A stretch of DNA of 64,000 bases, taken from contig NZ_VANR01000004.1 in NCBI RefSeq assembly GCF_005885675.1, positions 248,001-312,000 of the forward strand. Direction: 5' to 3'. This stretch comes from Polaribacter aestuariivivens. GTDB lineage: Bacteria > Bacteroidota > Bacteroidia > Flavobacteriales > Flavobacteriaceae. Position numbers and translations under genes: made by a program. Positions 53,601 through 63,371 of the stretch are shown piece after piece (the first letter of the stretch is position 1; every line of letters starts with the position of its first letter). The notes below the pieces were generated by a model that searched no databases, had not been told where the DNA came from, and saw nothing but the letters and a program-made list of their open reading frames with translations.

Positions 53601-54861
53601 TATTTTTGCAGGTATAGATTGGATATTGATCTTCTTATATGTTGTTTTAGTTGGTTTTGGCTGGTTAAACATATACGCAGCTTCAATTACTGACGAAGAT
53701 ACAGAGTTGCTAAGTTTTTCAACAAAATATGGAAAACAACTTATTTTCATTTGTTTAACAATACCATTAATTATCATAATTCTTTTTTTTAATTCTAAGT
53801 TTTATGAAAAATTTGCAAGCATATTTTACCTAATTTCACTCATATCATTAGCAGGTTTATTTGTTTTCGGAAAAAAAATAAACGGAGCAACTTCTTGGTA
53901 TAACTTTGGAGTAATTGGTTTGCAACCTTCAGAATTTGTAAAAGCATTTACAGCTTTAGCAGTAGCAAAACTATTAAGTGATAGGCAGTATAATTTAAAA
54001 TTGATAAAAAATCAAGTCAAAGCATTCATTATCATTTTTACGCCTGCTTTGTTAATTACTTTACAACCAGACGCTGGTTCTGCACTCATTTATTTGGCAT
54101 TCTTTTTTGTGTTAAATAGAGAGGGTTTAACACTAAATTATATTCTTTTTGGGCTATTAGTTATTGTACTTTTTATTTCGACAATATTTTTTGGTATCAA
54201 GGTAATATTAACTTCCGTTTTTCTATTAATAACAATTGCTGTTGCATATATTACTTATAGAGGAGGTAAAAGGTTTTTACGTTTTAATTGGCATAAAATT
54301 ATAATTGTTTATATAGTTTCTGGATTATTTATTGTCGGAACAGGTTATATATATGATTCTGTTTTTAAACAACATCACAGAGATCGTTTTGAAATACTTT
54401 TAGGTATTAAACAAGATAATAAAGGTATTGGATACAATTCCTATCAATCAGAACTAACAATTAGCTCTGGAAGTTGGACTGGAAAAGGATTTTTAAAGGG
54501 AGATTTAACACAAGGAGATTTTGTGCCAGAACAACATACAGATTATATTTTTAGTACAGTTGGAGAAGAGTGGGGTTTTTTAGGAACATCAACTGTTATT
54601 ATATTATTCATGTTTATGCTTTATCGAATTATTTATTTAGCAGAAACGCATACCAATAAATTCGGAAGAATATATGGTTATGGATTGGCTTCCATCTTAT
54701 TTTTTCATGTAATTGTAAATGTAGGAATGGTTATTGGTTTATTGCCAACAGTAGGTATTCCACTTCCTTTTTTTAGTTATGGAGGTTCATCTCTTTGGGG
54801 TTTTACTATTTTGTTATTTATTTTTATAAGGCTAGATGCTCATAAAAATTACGAATGGTAA
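53581..54861 (+). CDS. rodA: Peptidoglycan glycosyltransferase RodA
   Basis: 426 residues with ten membrane helices; SEDS family by GLQPSEFVKAFTALAVAKLLS, LITLQPDAGSALIYLAFFFV, FVPEQHTDYIFSTVGEEWGFLG and GLLPTVGIPLPFFSYGGSS (catalytic Asp in WD-type loop region). The start is a TTG overlapping mrdA by 20 bases, implying coupling. It polymerises lipid II together with PBP2. Last gene of the operon. Confidence 0.96.
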   Translation: MRQERNNIFAGIDWILIFLYVVLVGFGWLNIYAASITDEDTELLSFSTKYGKQLIFICLTIPLIIIILFFNSKFYEKFASIFYLISLISLAGLFVFGKKINGATSWYNFGVIGLQPSEFVKAFTALAVAKLLSDRQYNLKLIKNQVKAFIIIFTPALLITLQPDAGSALIYLAFFFVLNREGLTLNYILFGLLVIVLFISTIFFGIKVILTSVFLLITIAVAYITYRGGKRFLRFNWHKIIIVYIVSGLFIVGTGYIYDSVFKQHHRDRFEILLGIKQDNKGIGYNSYQSELTISSGSWTGKGFLKGDLTQGDFVPEQHTDYIFSTVGEEWGFLGTSTVIILFMFMLYRIIYLAETHTNKFGRIYGYGLASILFFHVIVNVGMVIGLLPTVGIPLPFFSYGGSSLWGFTILLFIFIRLDAHKNYEW

Positions 54862-54973
54862 GTTATTTTAAAATGGAAAAACATTTGTAATAGGAATAAA
54901 CTGTAACTAAAGTATTCCTTAAAAAAGATAAGAGATATATTTGATATAAAAAAATAAAAATATCATATACAAA

Positions 54974-55004
54974 AAAAGCTCTGAATATAAATTCAGAGCT
55001 TTTT
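54974..55004. terminator. Bidirectional terminator between rodA and rpsT
   Basis: Perfect 13-bp stem AAAAGCTCTGAAT with its complement, loop ATAA, A- and T-runs on the two sides. Confidence 0.92.
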
Positions 55005-55025
55005 AATATTTTTTTAAATAGAATC

Positions 55026-55277
55026 TTACAATGCAGCTACGTGCTTTGTTAATTTAGATTTTAAATTAGCAGCTTTATTCTTATGAATAATGTTTTTCTT
55101 AGCTAATTTGTCTAATAAAGAAATAACTTTACTTAAGCTTCCTTCTGCTTCTTTCTTGTCTTCTATAGCACGTAAATCTCTTACAGCATTTCTAGTAGTT
55201 TTATGCTGATATTTGTTACGTAACCTTTTAGCTTCGTTACTTCTAATTCTTTTTAATGCTGACTTATGATTTGCCAT
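55026..55277 (-). CDS. rpsT: 30S ribosomal protein S20
   Basis: 83 residues, highly basic and helical. MANHKSALKRIRSNEAKRLRNK is the classic bS20 start; the C-terminal helix has IIHKNKAANLKSKLTKHV. It binds 16S rRNA early in 30S assembly. It is 34 bp downstream of tRNA-Glu in the same direction and probably shares its transcript. Confidence 0.97.
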   Translation of the reverse strand: MANHKSALKRIRSNEAKRLRNKYQHKTTRNAVRDLRAIEDKKEAEGSLSKVISLLDKLAKKNIIHKNKAANLKSKLTKHVAAL

Positions 55278-55311
55278 AATTTCTTAATTCGTTTTTTTAT
55301 TAAAACTTTTG

Positions 55312-55383
55312 TAGTCCGTACGGGAATCGAACCCGTGTTACATGGATGAAAACCATGCGTCCTAACCCCTAGACGAACGGACC
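55312..55383 (-). tRNA. tRNA-Glu (anticodon UUC)
   Basis: 72 nt on the minus strand. Acceptor GGTCCGT pairs with ACGGACT (one G-U), discriminator A; D arm with CTAGGGGTTAG; anticodon stem CATGG/CCATG with a 7-nt loop TTTTCAT, anticodon TTC; T arm CGGGTTCGATTCCCG. CCA is not encoded. Confidence 0.97.
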
Positions 55384-55416
55384 ATAACAACTAAAAATAT
55401 ATCTTAATTGCGGGTG

Positions 55417-55446
55417 CAAATATACAACGTTTTTTAAATTGTGCAA
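55417..55446 (-). promoter_or_regulatory. Promoter of tRNA-Glu / rpsT (TTG - 19 nt - TATATTTG)
   Basis: On the minus strand TTG (55444-55446) and TATATTTG (55417-55424), spacing 19, about 33 bases before the tRNA. Full match to the Bacteroidetes consensus. Confidence 0.85.
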
Positions 55447-55481
55447 TAGTTTTTGAAAAAAAAATTAATTTTTTTCAAAAA

Positions 55482-56960
55482 TTAATATGCCTTTGCAAAA
55501 AGAACCCTTTTTGTTGATGGTTTTCCACTAAAAACACATACCCCAGCTTCTTGTTTTGCATCGTTTGGAATACAACGAATAGTGGCTTTTGTATATTCTT
55601 TAATTTTATCTTCTGTTTCTTCAGTTCCATCCCAATGCGCAGAAACAAAACCACCTTTATTTTTAATTACTTTTTTAAATTCTTTAAAGTCATTTACCTC
55701 TGTAGTATGCTCTTTTCTATAGTCACTGGCTTTGTTAAATAAACTCTCTTGAATTTCTTCTAATAAATTGCTCACAAAATCAACAACATTATCTTGCGAT
55801 ATTGTTTGTTTTTCAAAGGTGTCTCTTCTAGCAACTTCTACTGTATTATTTTCTAAATCTCTTCCTCCAAAAGCAATTCTTACTGGAACTCCCTTTAATT
55901 CATATTCAGCAAATTTTGCTCCTGGTCTAAATGTGTCTCTATCATCAAACTTTACTGAAATCCCTCTTTTTCTTAATGCTTTTACAATAACAGCTACTCT
56001 TTCTGAAATAGCAGTCAATTGTTCTTCACCTTTATATATAGGAACAATTACAACTTGTATTGGCGCTAATTTTGGAGGTAAAACTAAACCACTATCATCT
56101 GAATGTGTCATAATTAAACCACCAATCAAACGAGTAGAAACTCCCCAAGAAGTTGCCCAAACATGTTCTTGTTTTCCTTCTTTAGAAGTAAACTTTACAT
56201 CAAAAGCTTTGGCAAAATTTTGTCCTAAAAAATGACTAGTACCTGCTTGTAGAGCTTTTCCATCTTGCATTAAAGCTTCAATTGTAAAAGTATCTTCAGC
56301 ACCAGCAAAACGCTCGCTATCAGACTTGTATCCTTTTATTACTGGCATTGCCATAAATTCTTCAGCAAATGTTGCATACACTTCTTGCATTTGTTTTGCT
56401 TCAGCAATGGCTTCAGACTTAGTTGTATGCGCTGTATGGCCTTCTTGCCATAAAAACTCTGCAGTACGTAAAAATAAACGTGTACGCATTTCCCAACGAA
56501 CAACATTTGCCCATTGATTTATTAGTAAAGGCAAATCTCTGTAAGATTGAATCCACCCTTTGTAAGTATTCCATATAATTGCTTCAGATGTTGGTCTTAC
56601 TACCAATTCTTCTTCTAATTTAGCTTCTGGATCAACACGAAGTTTGCCTGGGTTTTCAGGATCATTTTGTAAACGATAATGTGTAACAACTGCACATTCT
56701 TTAGCAAAACCTTCAGCATTTTTTTCTTCTGCTTCAAACAAACTTTTAGGAACAAATAAAGGAAAATAAGCGTTCTGATGACCAGTTTCTTTAAACATTC
56801 TATCTAATTCTGCTTGCATTTTTTCCCAAATGGCAAACCCATAAGGTTTTATAACCATACAACCTCTAACTGCAGAGTTTTCCGCTAAATCGGCTTTTAC
56901 TACGAGTTCGTTATACCATTTTGAGTAATCTTCTGATCGTTTTTTTAAATGTTTGCTCAT
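55482..56960 (-). CDS. proS: Prolyl-tRNA synthetase (archaeal/eukaryotic-type)
   Basis: 492 residues, the short ProS form without the bacterial editing insert. Class II motifs: [17 protein letters not shown] and [12 protein letters not shown] (motif 1 region), RPTSEAIIW and [26 protein letters not shown] (motif 2), [16 protein letters not shown] (motif 3). An anticodon-binding domain (~290-400) and a C-terminal zinc-type extension ending in KAY follow, as in archaeal enzymes. It charges tRNA-Pro. The 182-base upstream gap is shared with the divergent lipoprotein gene. Confidence 0.97.
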   Translation of the reverse strand: MSKHLKKRSEDYSKWYNELVVKADLAENSAVRGCMVIKPYGFAIWEKMQAELDRMFKETGHQNAYFPLFVPKSLFEAEEKNAEGFAKECAVVTHYRLQNDPENPGKLRVDPEAKLEEELVVRPTSEAIIWNTYKGWIQSYRDLPLLINQWANVVRWEMRTRLFLRTAEFLWQEGHTAHTTKSEAIAEAKQMQEVYATFAEEFMAMPVIKGYKSDSERFAGAEDTFTIEALMQDGKALQAGTSHFLGQNFAKAFDVKFTSKEGKQEHVWATSWGVSTRLIGGLIMTHSDDSGLVLPPKLAPIQVVIVPIYKGEEQLTAISERVAVIVKALRKRGISVKFDDRDTFRPGAKFAEYELKGVPVRIAFGGRDLENNTVEVARRDTFEKQTISQDNVVDFVSNLLEEIQESLFNKASDYRKEHTTEVNDFKEFKKVIKNKGGFVSAHWDGTEETEDKIKEYTKATIRCIPNDAKQEAGVCVFSGKPSTKRVLFAKAY

Positions 56961-57142
56961 ATTCTAAACTTTGGCACAAATATTGTTATATTTCAAGTGA
57001 AATTTTTGTTAAAACTTGTAATGTATTTTACAAAAGTTGTACAAAACTACTATAAAAAGGTTAAATCCTTTGAAAACTTTAGAGTTTTTTACGTAACAAT
57101 TTTTTCTAAAAAAAATAATGTTCACTTTAAAAACATACCAAT

Positions 57143-58417
57143 ATGAAACTTTTGCAAAATAAATCTAGCTTTTATCAATATCTACTATTTCTTTTATCAA
57201 GTATAGTATTGGTTTCTTGTGGAACTTATCAAAGTGCTTACACTAATGATGGTATATATGGAGATAAAATACCAGAAGAAAGAACTAACAATGTTATAAT
57301 TGCTAACGAAAGAGATTATGACAACTACAATAATAATTATTTTACAAAAGAATTAGAACGTTTAGAAAGTATAAATGATACTGATTTTTTTACGAATATA
57401 GATAACTATAATTCACCAGATACACTATATGTTCAAGATAATTTGAATTATAATACTAATCCATCTTGGGGAAATAACCCAAATAATGATGTTGTGGTTA
57501 ATGTTAACCTAATAACAGATCCATATTGGAATGATTTTGCTTTTGGCTTCAATAATTGGGGTTTCAATAACTGGGGCTATAATAATTGGGGTTGGAATAA
57601 TTGGGGATTTAGAAATAGATGGAATAGATGGAACAGGTGGAATACTTGGGGTTACAACCCATATTGGCATCCTTACCACAACAACCTAGCTTGGGGTTGG
57701 GGCTGGAACAACGGTTTTTACAACCCACCATTTTACGGACACGGTTTTGTAACACCATACTACTATAATAATATATATAATAGAAACAGAAATGTAACTT
57801 ATGGTAGAAGAACTGCTTATAACAATACATTTGATAGAAGAAGCAGTATAAATAGAAATAACTCAAGTATATCAAGAAGAAGAACTACAAACACAGTTCC
57901 AAGAACAACAACTAGTAGAAGAAGAAGTTCTACGATTACACAACCTACAAGAACTACAAGAAGATCTACTTCAACTATAAGAAGAAGTTCTACAGGGAAC
58001 TCTAGTACTAGAAGTACAAGAAGCTCTTCAACCAGAAGAAGTTCATCTACCAGCTCTAGAAGAAGAGGAGGCAATACACCTAATGTAAGTGCTACAAACT
58101 ATAAAAGTAGAAGTACAACAGTAAATAGACCAACATCTTCAACAAGAAGAAGTTCATCTACTAGTTCTAGAAGAAGAGGAGCTAATACACCTAATGTAAG
58201 CGCTACAAACTATAAAAGCAGAAACACAACAGTAAACAGACCAACATCTTCAACCAGAAGAAGTTCATCAACTGTGAATAGAAGCTACAATCCAAGATCT
58301 AGATCTACTACTAGAACAAGTAGTTCTACAAGATCAACTAGGTCTAGTTCAGCAAGAACATCTTCTAGAAGTTCCTCTACAAGAAGTTCATCTTCATCAA
58401 GAAGAAGAGGTAATTAA
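57143..58417 (+). CDS. Lipoprotein with Trp/Asn/Gly-rich centre and Arg/Ser/Thr-rich tail
   Basis: 424 residues. A lipoprotein signal ends at Cys26 (VLVSCGTYQS). Residues ~130-180 consist of short repeats (NNWGFNNWGYNNWGWNNWG-like), then a Tyr/Asn stretch, and from ~215 onwards an extremely Arg/Ser/Thr-rich tail (RRSSSTSSRRRG) that includes two copies of a 37-residue repeat (58031-58252). Such proteins are sometimes labelled vitellogenin II precursor in flavobacteria, with no real homology. Strongly basic, probably disordered and surface-associated. Function unknown. Confidence 0.75.
   Translation: MKLLQNKSSFYQYLLFLLSSIVLVSCGTYQSAYTNDGIYGDKIPEERTNNVIIANERDYDNYNNNYFTKELERLESINDTDFFTNIDNYNSPDTLYVQDNLNYNTNPSWGNNPNNDVVVNVNLITDPYWNDFAFGFNNWGFNNWGYNNWGWNNWGFRNRWNRWNRWNTWGYNPYWHPYHNNLAWGWGWNNGFYNPPFYGHGFVTPYYYNNIYNRNRNVTYGRRTAYNNTFDRRSSINRNNSSISRRRTTNTVPRTTTSRRRSSTITQPTRTTRRSTSTIRRSSTGNSSTRSTRSSSTRRSSSTSSRRRGGNTPNVSATNYKSRSTTVNRPTSSTRRSSSTSSRRRGANTPNVSATNYKSRNTTVNRPTSSTRRSSSTVNRSYNPRSRSTTRTSSSTRSTRSSSARTSSRSSSTRSSSSSRRRGN
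58031..58252 (+). repeat. Two tandem 111-bp units in the Arg/Ser-rich tail
   Basis: Units 58031-58141 and 58142-58252 are nearly identical (37 codons: TRRSSSTSSRRRG, NTPNVSATNYKSR, TTVNRPTSS); the start of a third unit follows at 58253. In frame, so expansion or loss would change protein length only. Confidence 0.9.
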
Positions 58418-58450
58418 AAAATTGTTTATTTATAATTTAGTACTATTAAA

Positions 58451-59842
58451 ATGAAAAAATTTATAACACTTGCGACATTGTTCGCATTCACGATAGCGTC
58501 TCATTCTCAATCTTTAAGTTACCAAGATTTGGCTCTACTTTTTTCAAGAGATGATGGAAATGGAACAGCACGTTTTAATTCTATGAGTGGCGCTTTTGGT
58601 GCACTTGGAGGCGATATTTCGTCAATAAATATAAATCCTGCTGGTGTTGCAGTATTTAACAATAGTATGTTTTCTGGATCTTTAAATACGAGAGAAACAG
58701 ATATTCAATCGACATTTTATGGAAACACGTTAAATAATCAAAATCAAATTTTTAATTTGTCTCAAGCAGGTGCAGTTTTAGTTTTTGATAGTGCTTACAA
58801 ATCAAACTGGAGCAAATTTGCAATAGGTTTAAATTATAGATTAACAACAGATTTTGAAAACAATTTTAATATTGCAGGAAACAGTGGTGTACCAACTTTT
58901 AGAGATTTTCCATTAGATAACAATTCACCAACAATAGATTATAATGTTTCAGATGAACAACGTTTTTCAAACATATATAAAGGTGAGGTGAGTGAATTTA
59001 ATATTGCTTTTTCATCAGTTCATAACAATAACTTATATGTAGGTGCTGGGTTAAATTTTTATAGTTTAGATTTTAGTCAGCAATCTAATTTAATAGAACT
59101 AAATAATGATGGAAATGGAAACACATTAGATGCTCGTTTTTATCAAGAAAACTTTACAACAGGAACAGGTATTTCATTAAATGCAGGTTTTATATACAAA
59201 GCAAATCAAAATTTTAGATTTGGTTTGTCTTATCAAACACCAAGTTGGTTTACAGAAATGTTAGAAGAAACAAACATTGTAAATAACGACGGTTTTTTTG
59301 GTGATACTGAAATTACTGTAAGCGAAGATCCAAATTCTATTTACGACAATACAGCTGGAAACAATTTTCCAAGTACACGTTTAATTTATAGGCTTAAAAC
59401 ACCAAGTAAGTTAACTGCAAGTGCAGCTTTGATTTTTGGAAAAAATGGTTTGTTCAGTGTAGATTATACTAGTAGAAATTATTCAAACATGAATTTATCT
59501 GGTGATGATTTCAGTCAAGAAAATCAGTTTTTTCAAAACGATTTACGAAACACACATGCTGTAAATTTAGGAACAGAATGGCGTTTTAATAGACTTAGCA
59601 TTAGAGGAGGTTACAAGTTTGAGCAAGATCCTTTAAAAACGGCTTTAGATTCTGATAATTTAGAAGGATATTCATTAGGAGCAGGTTATAACTTCGGAAA
59701 CTTTAAATTAGATTTTTCATACAGTGATAATAACAGAACTACTTTTTATGATATTTATCCACAATTTTCAAATCAAATAAATACGGCAGATTTAAATATA
59801 GATAATAGAGTTTTTACGGCAACATTTTCAATAAACTTGTAA
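58451..59842 (+). CDS. OmpP1/FadL-family outer membrane transporter
   Basis: 463 residues: signal peptide (~1-20, TIASHSQS), then GTARFNSMSGAFGALGGDISSININPAGVAVF, the N-terminal plug signature of FadL/TodX-like porins, and a beta-barrel rest with alternating strands ending FTATFSINL. Likely imports hydrophobic compounds such as long-chain fatty acids. It lies 33 bp after the Arg/Ser-rich lipoprotein gene and before a terminator. Confidence 0.87.
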   Translation: MKKFITLATLFAFTIASHSQSLSYQDLALLFSRDDGNGTARFNSMSGAFGALGGDISSININPAGVAVFNNSMFSGSLNTRETDIQSTFYGNTLNNQNQIFNLSQAGAVLVFDSAYKSNWSKFAIGLNYRLTTDFENNFNIAGNSGVPTFRDFPLDNNSPTIDYNVSDEQRFSNIYKGEVSEFNIAFSSVHNNNLYVGAGLNFYSLDFSQQSNLIELNNDGNGNTLDARFYQENFTTGTGISLNAGFIYKANQNFRFGLSYQTPSWFTEMLEETNIVNNDGFFGDTEITVSEDPNSIYDNTAGNNFPSTRLIYRLKTPSKLTASAALIFGKNGLFSVDYTSRNYSNMNLSGDDFSQENQFFQNDLRNTHAVNLGTEWRFNRLSIRGGYKFEQDPLKTALDSDNLEGYSLGAGYNFGNFKLDFSYSDNNRTTFYDIYPQFSNQINTADLNIDNRVFTATFSINL

Positions 59843-59861
59843 AAACTAAAAAACAAATAAA

Positions 59862-59912
59862 TTTCGGCTCCATTTTTAACAATGATAAATATTGTTAGAA
59901 GTGGAGCCGAAA
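59862..59912 (+). terminator. Long imperfect hairpin terminator after the OmpP1-like gene
   Basis: Outer stem TTTCGGCTCCA with its exact complement, small internal loop, inner stem TAACAAT with ATTGTTA, then AGTTTTAT. Unusually GC-rich outer stem for this window. Confidence 0.75.
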
Positions 59913-59955
59913 AGTTTTATACCATCAAAAACAATTCTATTTATCTTTTTTCCCT

Positions 59956-59963
59956 TAATTTTG
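59956..59963 (+). promoter_or_regulatory. -7 element (TAATTTTG) of the Nfu gene
   Basis: Exact TAnnTTTG match 19 bases before the ATG; no clear TTG upstream. Confidence 0.6.
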
Positions 59964-59982
59964 CAATTCAATTTTTTAGCAA

Positions 59983-60888
59983 ATGTCACATACAAAAATT
60001 ACCATACAAGAAACTACCAATAATACTATTATAAAATTTAATAGTAATCAAATTTTAATCAATGGAGGTAGTTATGAATTTAATAATATAGATGAAGCTA
60101 AAAACTCACCTTTAGCGCAGCAACTTTTTTATTTACCATTTGTAAAAAAAGTATTTATAACAGCCAATTTTATAGCTATACAACGTTTCGATATTTTAGA
60201 GTGGATAGATGTTCAAGAAGAAGTAAAAGAACAAATAGAAGCTTATTTAAACGATGGAAATACAGTTGTAAACGAAGAAAAAACACCAAAAAAAGAAGCA
60301 GTTGAAGTGTATGCAGAAGTTACACCAAACCCAGCAGTAATGAAGTTTGGAACAAACAAGGCATTAACACAAACAGATGTTGAATTTAAAAATATTGACG
60401 AAGCAAGTCAATCATCACCTTTGGCACAAGCCATTTTTAACTTTCCATTTGTAAAAGAAGTGTTTATTTCTGATAATTATATTTCAATAACCAAATATGA
60501 TATGGTTGAGTGGAATGAAGTTTATGGAGAAGTAAGAACTTTTATACGTGAATATTTAGCAGATGGAAAAACCATAATTAAAGAATTACCGAGAGAAAAA
60601 GTTGTTGCAGAAGGATCAAAAGATATGGCTCCAGAAGTACAACTAGAAGGTGTTTCTGCACAAATTGTAGATATTTTAGATGAATATATAAAACCTGCAG
60701 TTGCTGGAGATGGAGGTAATATTGCTTTTCGTTCTTATGATGAACAAAATAAAGTAGTAAGCGTAATATTACAAGGAGCTTGTAGTGGTTGCCCATCATC
60801 AACAGCAACTTTAAAAAACGGTATCGAAAGTTTATTAAAGGAAATGTTACCAAATCAAATTAATGAGGTAATTGCAATAAACGGATAA
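59983..60888 (+). CDS. NifU-type Fe-S cluster carrier with duplicated Nfu N-domain
   Basis: 301 residues. Two related N-terminal domains (~5-90 and ~105-195), each with SPLAQ(Q/A)(L/I)F..PFVK(K/E)VFI..N(F/Y)I(A/S)I and a following D(I/M)(L/V)EW, are Nfu N domains in tandem. The C-terminal NifU domain (~220-300) has AVAGDGGNIAFRSYD and the cluster-binding GACSGCPSS (Cys266, Cys269). It delivers [4Fe-4S] clusters to target enzymes. The duplicated N domain is usual in Bacteroidetes. Confidence 0.92.
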   Translation: MSHTKITIQETTNNTIIKFNSNQILINGGSYEFNNIDEAKNSPLAQQLFYLPFVKKVFITANFIAIQRFDILEWIDVQEEVKEQIEAYLNDGNTVVNEEKTPKKEAVEVYAEVTPNPAVMKFGTNKALTQTDVEFKNIDEASQSSPLAQAIFNFPFVKEVFISDNYISITKYDMVEWNEVYGEVRTFIREYLADGKTIIKELPREKVVAEGSKDMAPEVQLEGVSAQIVDILDEYIKPAVAGDGGNIAFRSYDEQNKVVSVILQGACSGCPSSTATLKNGIESLLKEMLPNQINEVIAING

Positions 60889-60931
60889 TTAATCTTTTAA
60901 ATTTCCTATAAGAGGAAGCAAGAAATACAAA

Positions 60932-61663
60932 ATGTCAGCAGAAAAAATAAATCCTTATAAAGATTCTAAACTTGGTAAAAAAGAACAAGTTACCCAAATG
61001 TTCGACAATATTTCTGAAAATTACGACGGTTTAAATCGAGTAATCTCTTTAGGGATAGATGTAAAATGGCGAAAAAAGGTAGTTGAAATTGTTGGTAAAA
61101 ATAATCCAAAACAAATTTTAGATATTGCAACAGGAACAGGTGATTTAGCTTTAATGATGGCAGATTTAAATCCTGATAGAATTGTTGGGTTAGATATTTC
61201 TGCAGGTATGTTAGAAGTAGGAAAACAAAAAATAAACAAAGCAAACCTTTCCGATAAAATAGAAATGATGGTTGGCGATTCTGAAGATATGCCTTTCGAA
61301 GACAATACTTTTGATGCTATTACAGTTTCTTTTGGAGTTCGTAATTTTGCAAACTTAGCGAAAGGAATTAGAGAAATTGCAAGAGTTTTAAAACCAACAG
61401 GAGTTTTGGTAATTTTAGAAACCTCAAACCCAACAAAATTTCCATTTAAACAAGGCTATAAACTATATACAAATTTATTTTTACCAGTTGTTGGTAAATT
61501 ATTTTCAAAAGATAAAGTTGCATATTCCTATTTATCGGAATCTGCAAATTCTTTTCCATTTGGTGAAGCTTTCAACAATATTTTGAAAAAAAATGGGTTT
61601 ACACATACAGAAGATAATCCTGTAACTTTTGGAGTTGCAACAATATACACAGCACGCAAGTAA
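60932..61663 (+). CDS. menG: Demethylmenaquinone methyltransferase
   Basis: 243 residues, UbiE/MenG family. SAM-binding motif [16 protein letters not shown], then [16 protein letters not shown], and the UbiE signatures [21 protein letters not shown] and [15 protein letters not shown]. It C-methylates demethylmenaquinone to menaquinone, the quinone oxidised by ACIII. It lies 44 bp after the Nfu gene and 2 bp before the porT-like gene. Confidence 0.95.
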   Translation: MSAEKINPYKDSKLGKKEQVTQMFDNISENYDGLNRVISLGIDVKWRKKVVEIVGKNNPKQILDIATGTGDLALMMADLNPDRIVGLDISAGMLEVGKQKINKANLSDKIEMMVGDSEDMPFEDNTFDAITVSFGVRNFANLAKGIREIARVLKPTGVLVILETSNPTKFPFKQGYKLYTNLFLPVVGKLFSKDKVAYSYLSESANSFPFGEAFNNILKKNGFTHTEDNPVTFGVATIYTARK

Positions 61664-61665
61664 TT

Positions 61666-62373
61666 ATGATTAAAAGAAATTTTCTTTTTTGTTATTTTTT
61701 ATTGATTTCTGTTTCGTTTTTTGCACAAAAAGAACGTGTAGAATATTTACCATCATTTGATAAAAGACCTTTACACTATGGTTTTTATTTAGGGTTAAAT
61801 AACAATGATTTTAAATTAAATTTAAGAGAAAGCACCATTGCAAATGCAGATATTACTGTAGAGCCCACAGCTGGTTTTAATGTTGGTTTAATAGCAGATT
61901 TTCGCTTGCATAAGAATTTAAACTTACGATTAGAACCAGGTTTGGTAAGTAATTCTAAAAGAATTTTATTCAATCATTTAAAAAATTCTCCTACACCACA
62001 AGATAGTATTAGAGAAATTGGTTCCACATATTTACATGTTCCTTTAGTTTTTAAATTTAGTACAGATAGGTATAAAAATATTCGTCCATATTTATTAGGA
62101 GGAATTTCTTACGACTACAATTTTTCTAGTAATGAAAGAAATCAAGATGATAATTCAGCAGGTCAATTTCGAATGAAAACTCATAACTTTATGTACGAAG
62201 TTGGTATAGGAATAGATATTTACTTGTATTTCTTTAAATTTTCACCATCCATTCGTGGCGTTTTTGCCATTAATAACGAAATTAAATATGATGATGATCC
62301 AAATAGTAGATGGACAGCTCCAGTAAACTTTATGGGAACTCGTGGTATTTTCTTAAACTTCGCGTTCGAGTAA
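61666..62373 (+). CDS. porT: PorT-family outer membrane protein (type IX secretion)
   Basis: 235 residues with a signal peptide ending near FFAQKERVEYLPSFDKRPLHYGFYLG, a start typical of flavobacterial PorT next to ubiE/menG. The rest is an eight-stranded barrel pattern ending NFMGTRGIFLNFAFE. PorT is required for T9SS export in Porphyromonas and Flavobacterium, probably as an accessory envelope component. It starts 2 bp after menG. The two T9SS-tailed proteins of this window would depend on that system. Confidence 0.85.
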   Translation: MIKRNFLFCYFLLISVSFFAQKERVEYLPSFDKRPLHYGFYLGLNNNDFKLNLRESTIANADITVEPTAGFNVGLIADFRLHKNLNLRLEPGLVSNSKRILFNHLKNSPTPQDSIREIGSTYLHVPLVFKFSTDRYKNIRPYLLGGISYDYNFSSNERNQDDNSAGQFRMKTHNFMYEVGIGIDIYLYFFKFSPSIRGVFAINNEIKYDDDPNSRWTAPVNFMGTRGIFLNFAFE

Positions 62374-62410
62374 CTTTTTAAAACTTTAAATTTTAAAGTT
62401 AACATAGTTA

Positions 62411-63142
62411 CTAAATACTTCGTTTAAACTCACTCAACAAAATAGCTGTAGCAGTTGCCACATTTAAACTTTCTGTTTCTTTTGTTTCACCAAAACGTGG
62501 AATAGAAATTTTATGCTTTACAACATTTCTAACATTTTCAGAAACTCCATTTGCTTCATTACCCATTACTAAAATACCTTCTTTAGGTAAAGTGGTTTTG
62601 TACACATTTTCACCATCCATATCTGCAATAAAAGTTGGTAAATTTGTTTCAGATAAATAATTTTTTAAGTCTAAATAATGAATAGCAATTCTTGTTAAAG
62701 ATCCCATACTTGCTTGTACAACTTTAGCGTTATAGCAATCTACAGTATCTTTAGAACAAACCAACTGGGTAACACCAAACCAATCGCACAAACGAATAAT
62801 AGTACCTAAATTTCCAGGATCATTTACAGTATCTAAAGCAATTGTAAAGCCACTTTTATTCAGTTGTTTTTCTTCAGGAATTTTAAAAATCCCTAAAACT
62901 TTATTAGGTGTTTTTAAGTTGCTTATTTTTTTTAAATCGGTATCTAAAATCCGAACTATTTTTTCTACTGGAAGATTAATTTCAAAATCATCAACACAAA
63001 AAATAGTGGCAACTTCAAAAGAAGAATTTAAAAGTTCATTTACTACTTTTACTCCTTCTGCAATAAATAAATTATGCTTTTGACGATACTTTTTTTGCGA
63101 TAAACTAGTTATTAATTTTAATTGATTCTTTGAAATACTCAA
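62411..63142 (-). CDS. TrmH-family (SpoU) RNA 2'-O-methyltransferase
   Basis: About 243 residues if translation starts at the TTG at 63142 (SISKNQLKLITSLSQKKYRQKHNLFIAEG), the usual N-terminus of these enzymes. The open frame continues to 63301, but the extra ~53 residues are hydrophobic and out of character, so that start is rejected. SPOUT knot motifs: ALDTVNDPGNLGTIIRLCDWFG, ILVMGNEANGVSENV and IPRFGETKETESLNVATATAILLSEF. It methylates ribose in rRNA or tRNA. Converges with porT. Confidence 0.9.
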   Translation of the reverse strand: MSISKNQLKLITSLSQKKYRQKHNLFIAEGVKVVNELLNSSFEVATIFCVDDFEINLPVEKIVRILDTDLKKISNLKTPNKVLGIFKIPEEKQLNKSGFTIALDTVNDPGNLGTIIRLCDWFGVTQLVCSKDTVDCYNAKVVQASMGSLTRIAIHYLDLKNYLSETNLPTFIADMDGENVYKTTLPKEGILVMGNEANGVSENVRNVVKHKISIPRFGETKETESLNVATATAILLSEFKRSI

Positions 63143-63371
63143 AATTGATAGATTTTTAAAGTTGTAAATACCGTATTTTTTTGTTGTTAAAGTAATTTTT
63201 AAAAAGGTATAACCTTTAATAGAGCTAAAAGTTAACACAAATAAAGGAAAAAAGAACCAGTATAAAAACCGAAACACTATCTCTTTTAGATGGATACTCA
63301 TTAATTAAATCTAAATGAGAATAAACCGTTGAAAAATATTATTTTTGATACTTGATTCTATTGCTAAAGTA

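Noticed and set aside
55768-56235. 155-codon plus-strand ORF opposite proS
   Set aside because: Antisense to conserved ProS motifs; no promoter or family resemblance.
57817-58074. Leu/Val-rich ORF on the minus strand
   Set aside because: It is the antisense shadow of the Arg/Ser-rich repeat tail; Leu and Val codons arise from the complement of AGA/AGT/ACA codons.
58031-58252. CRISPR-like tandem repeat
   Set aside because: Units are 111 bp, directly adjacent without spacers, and in frame within a coding sequence.
63143-63301. N-terminal extension of the TrmH-family methyltransferase
   Set aside because: The extra ~53 residues are hydrophobic and unlike the family; homologues begin at about the TTG at 63142.
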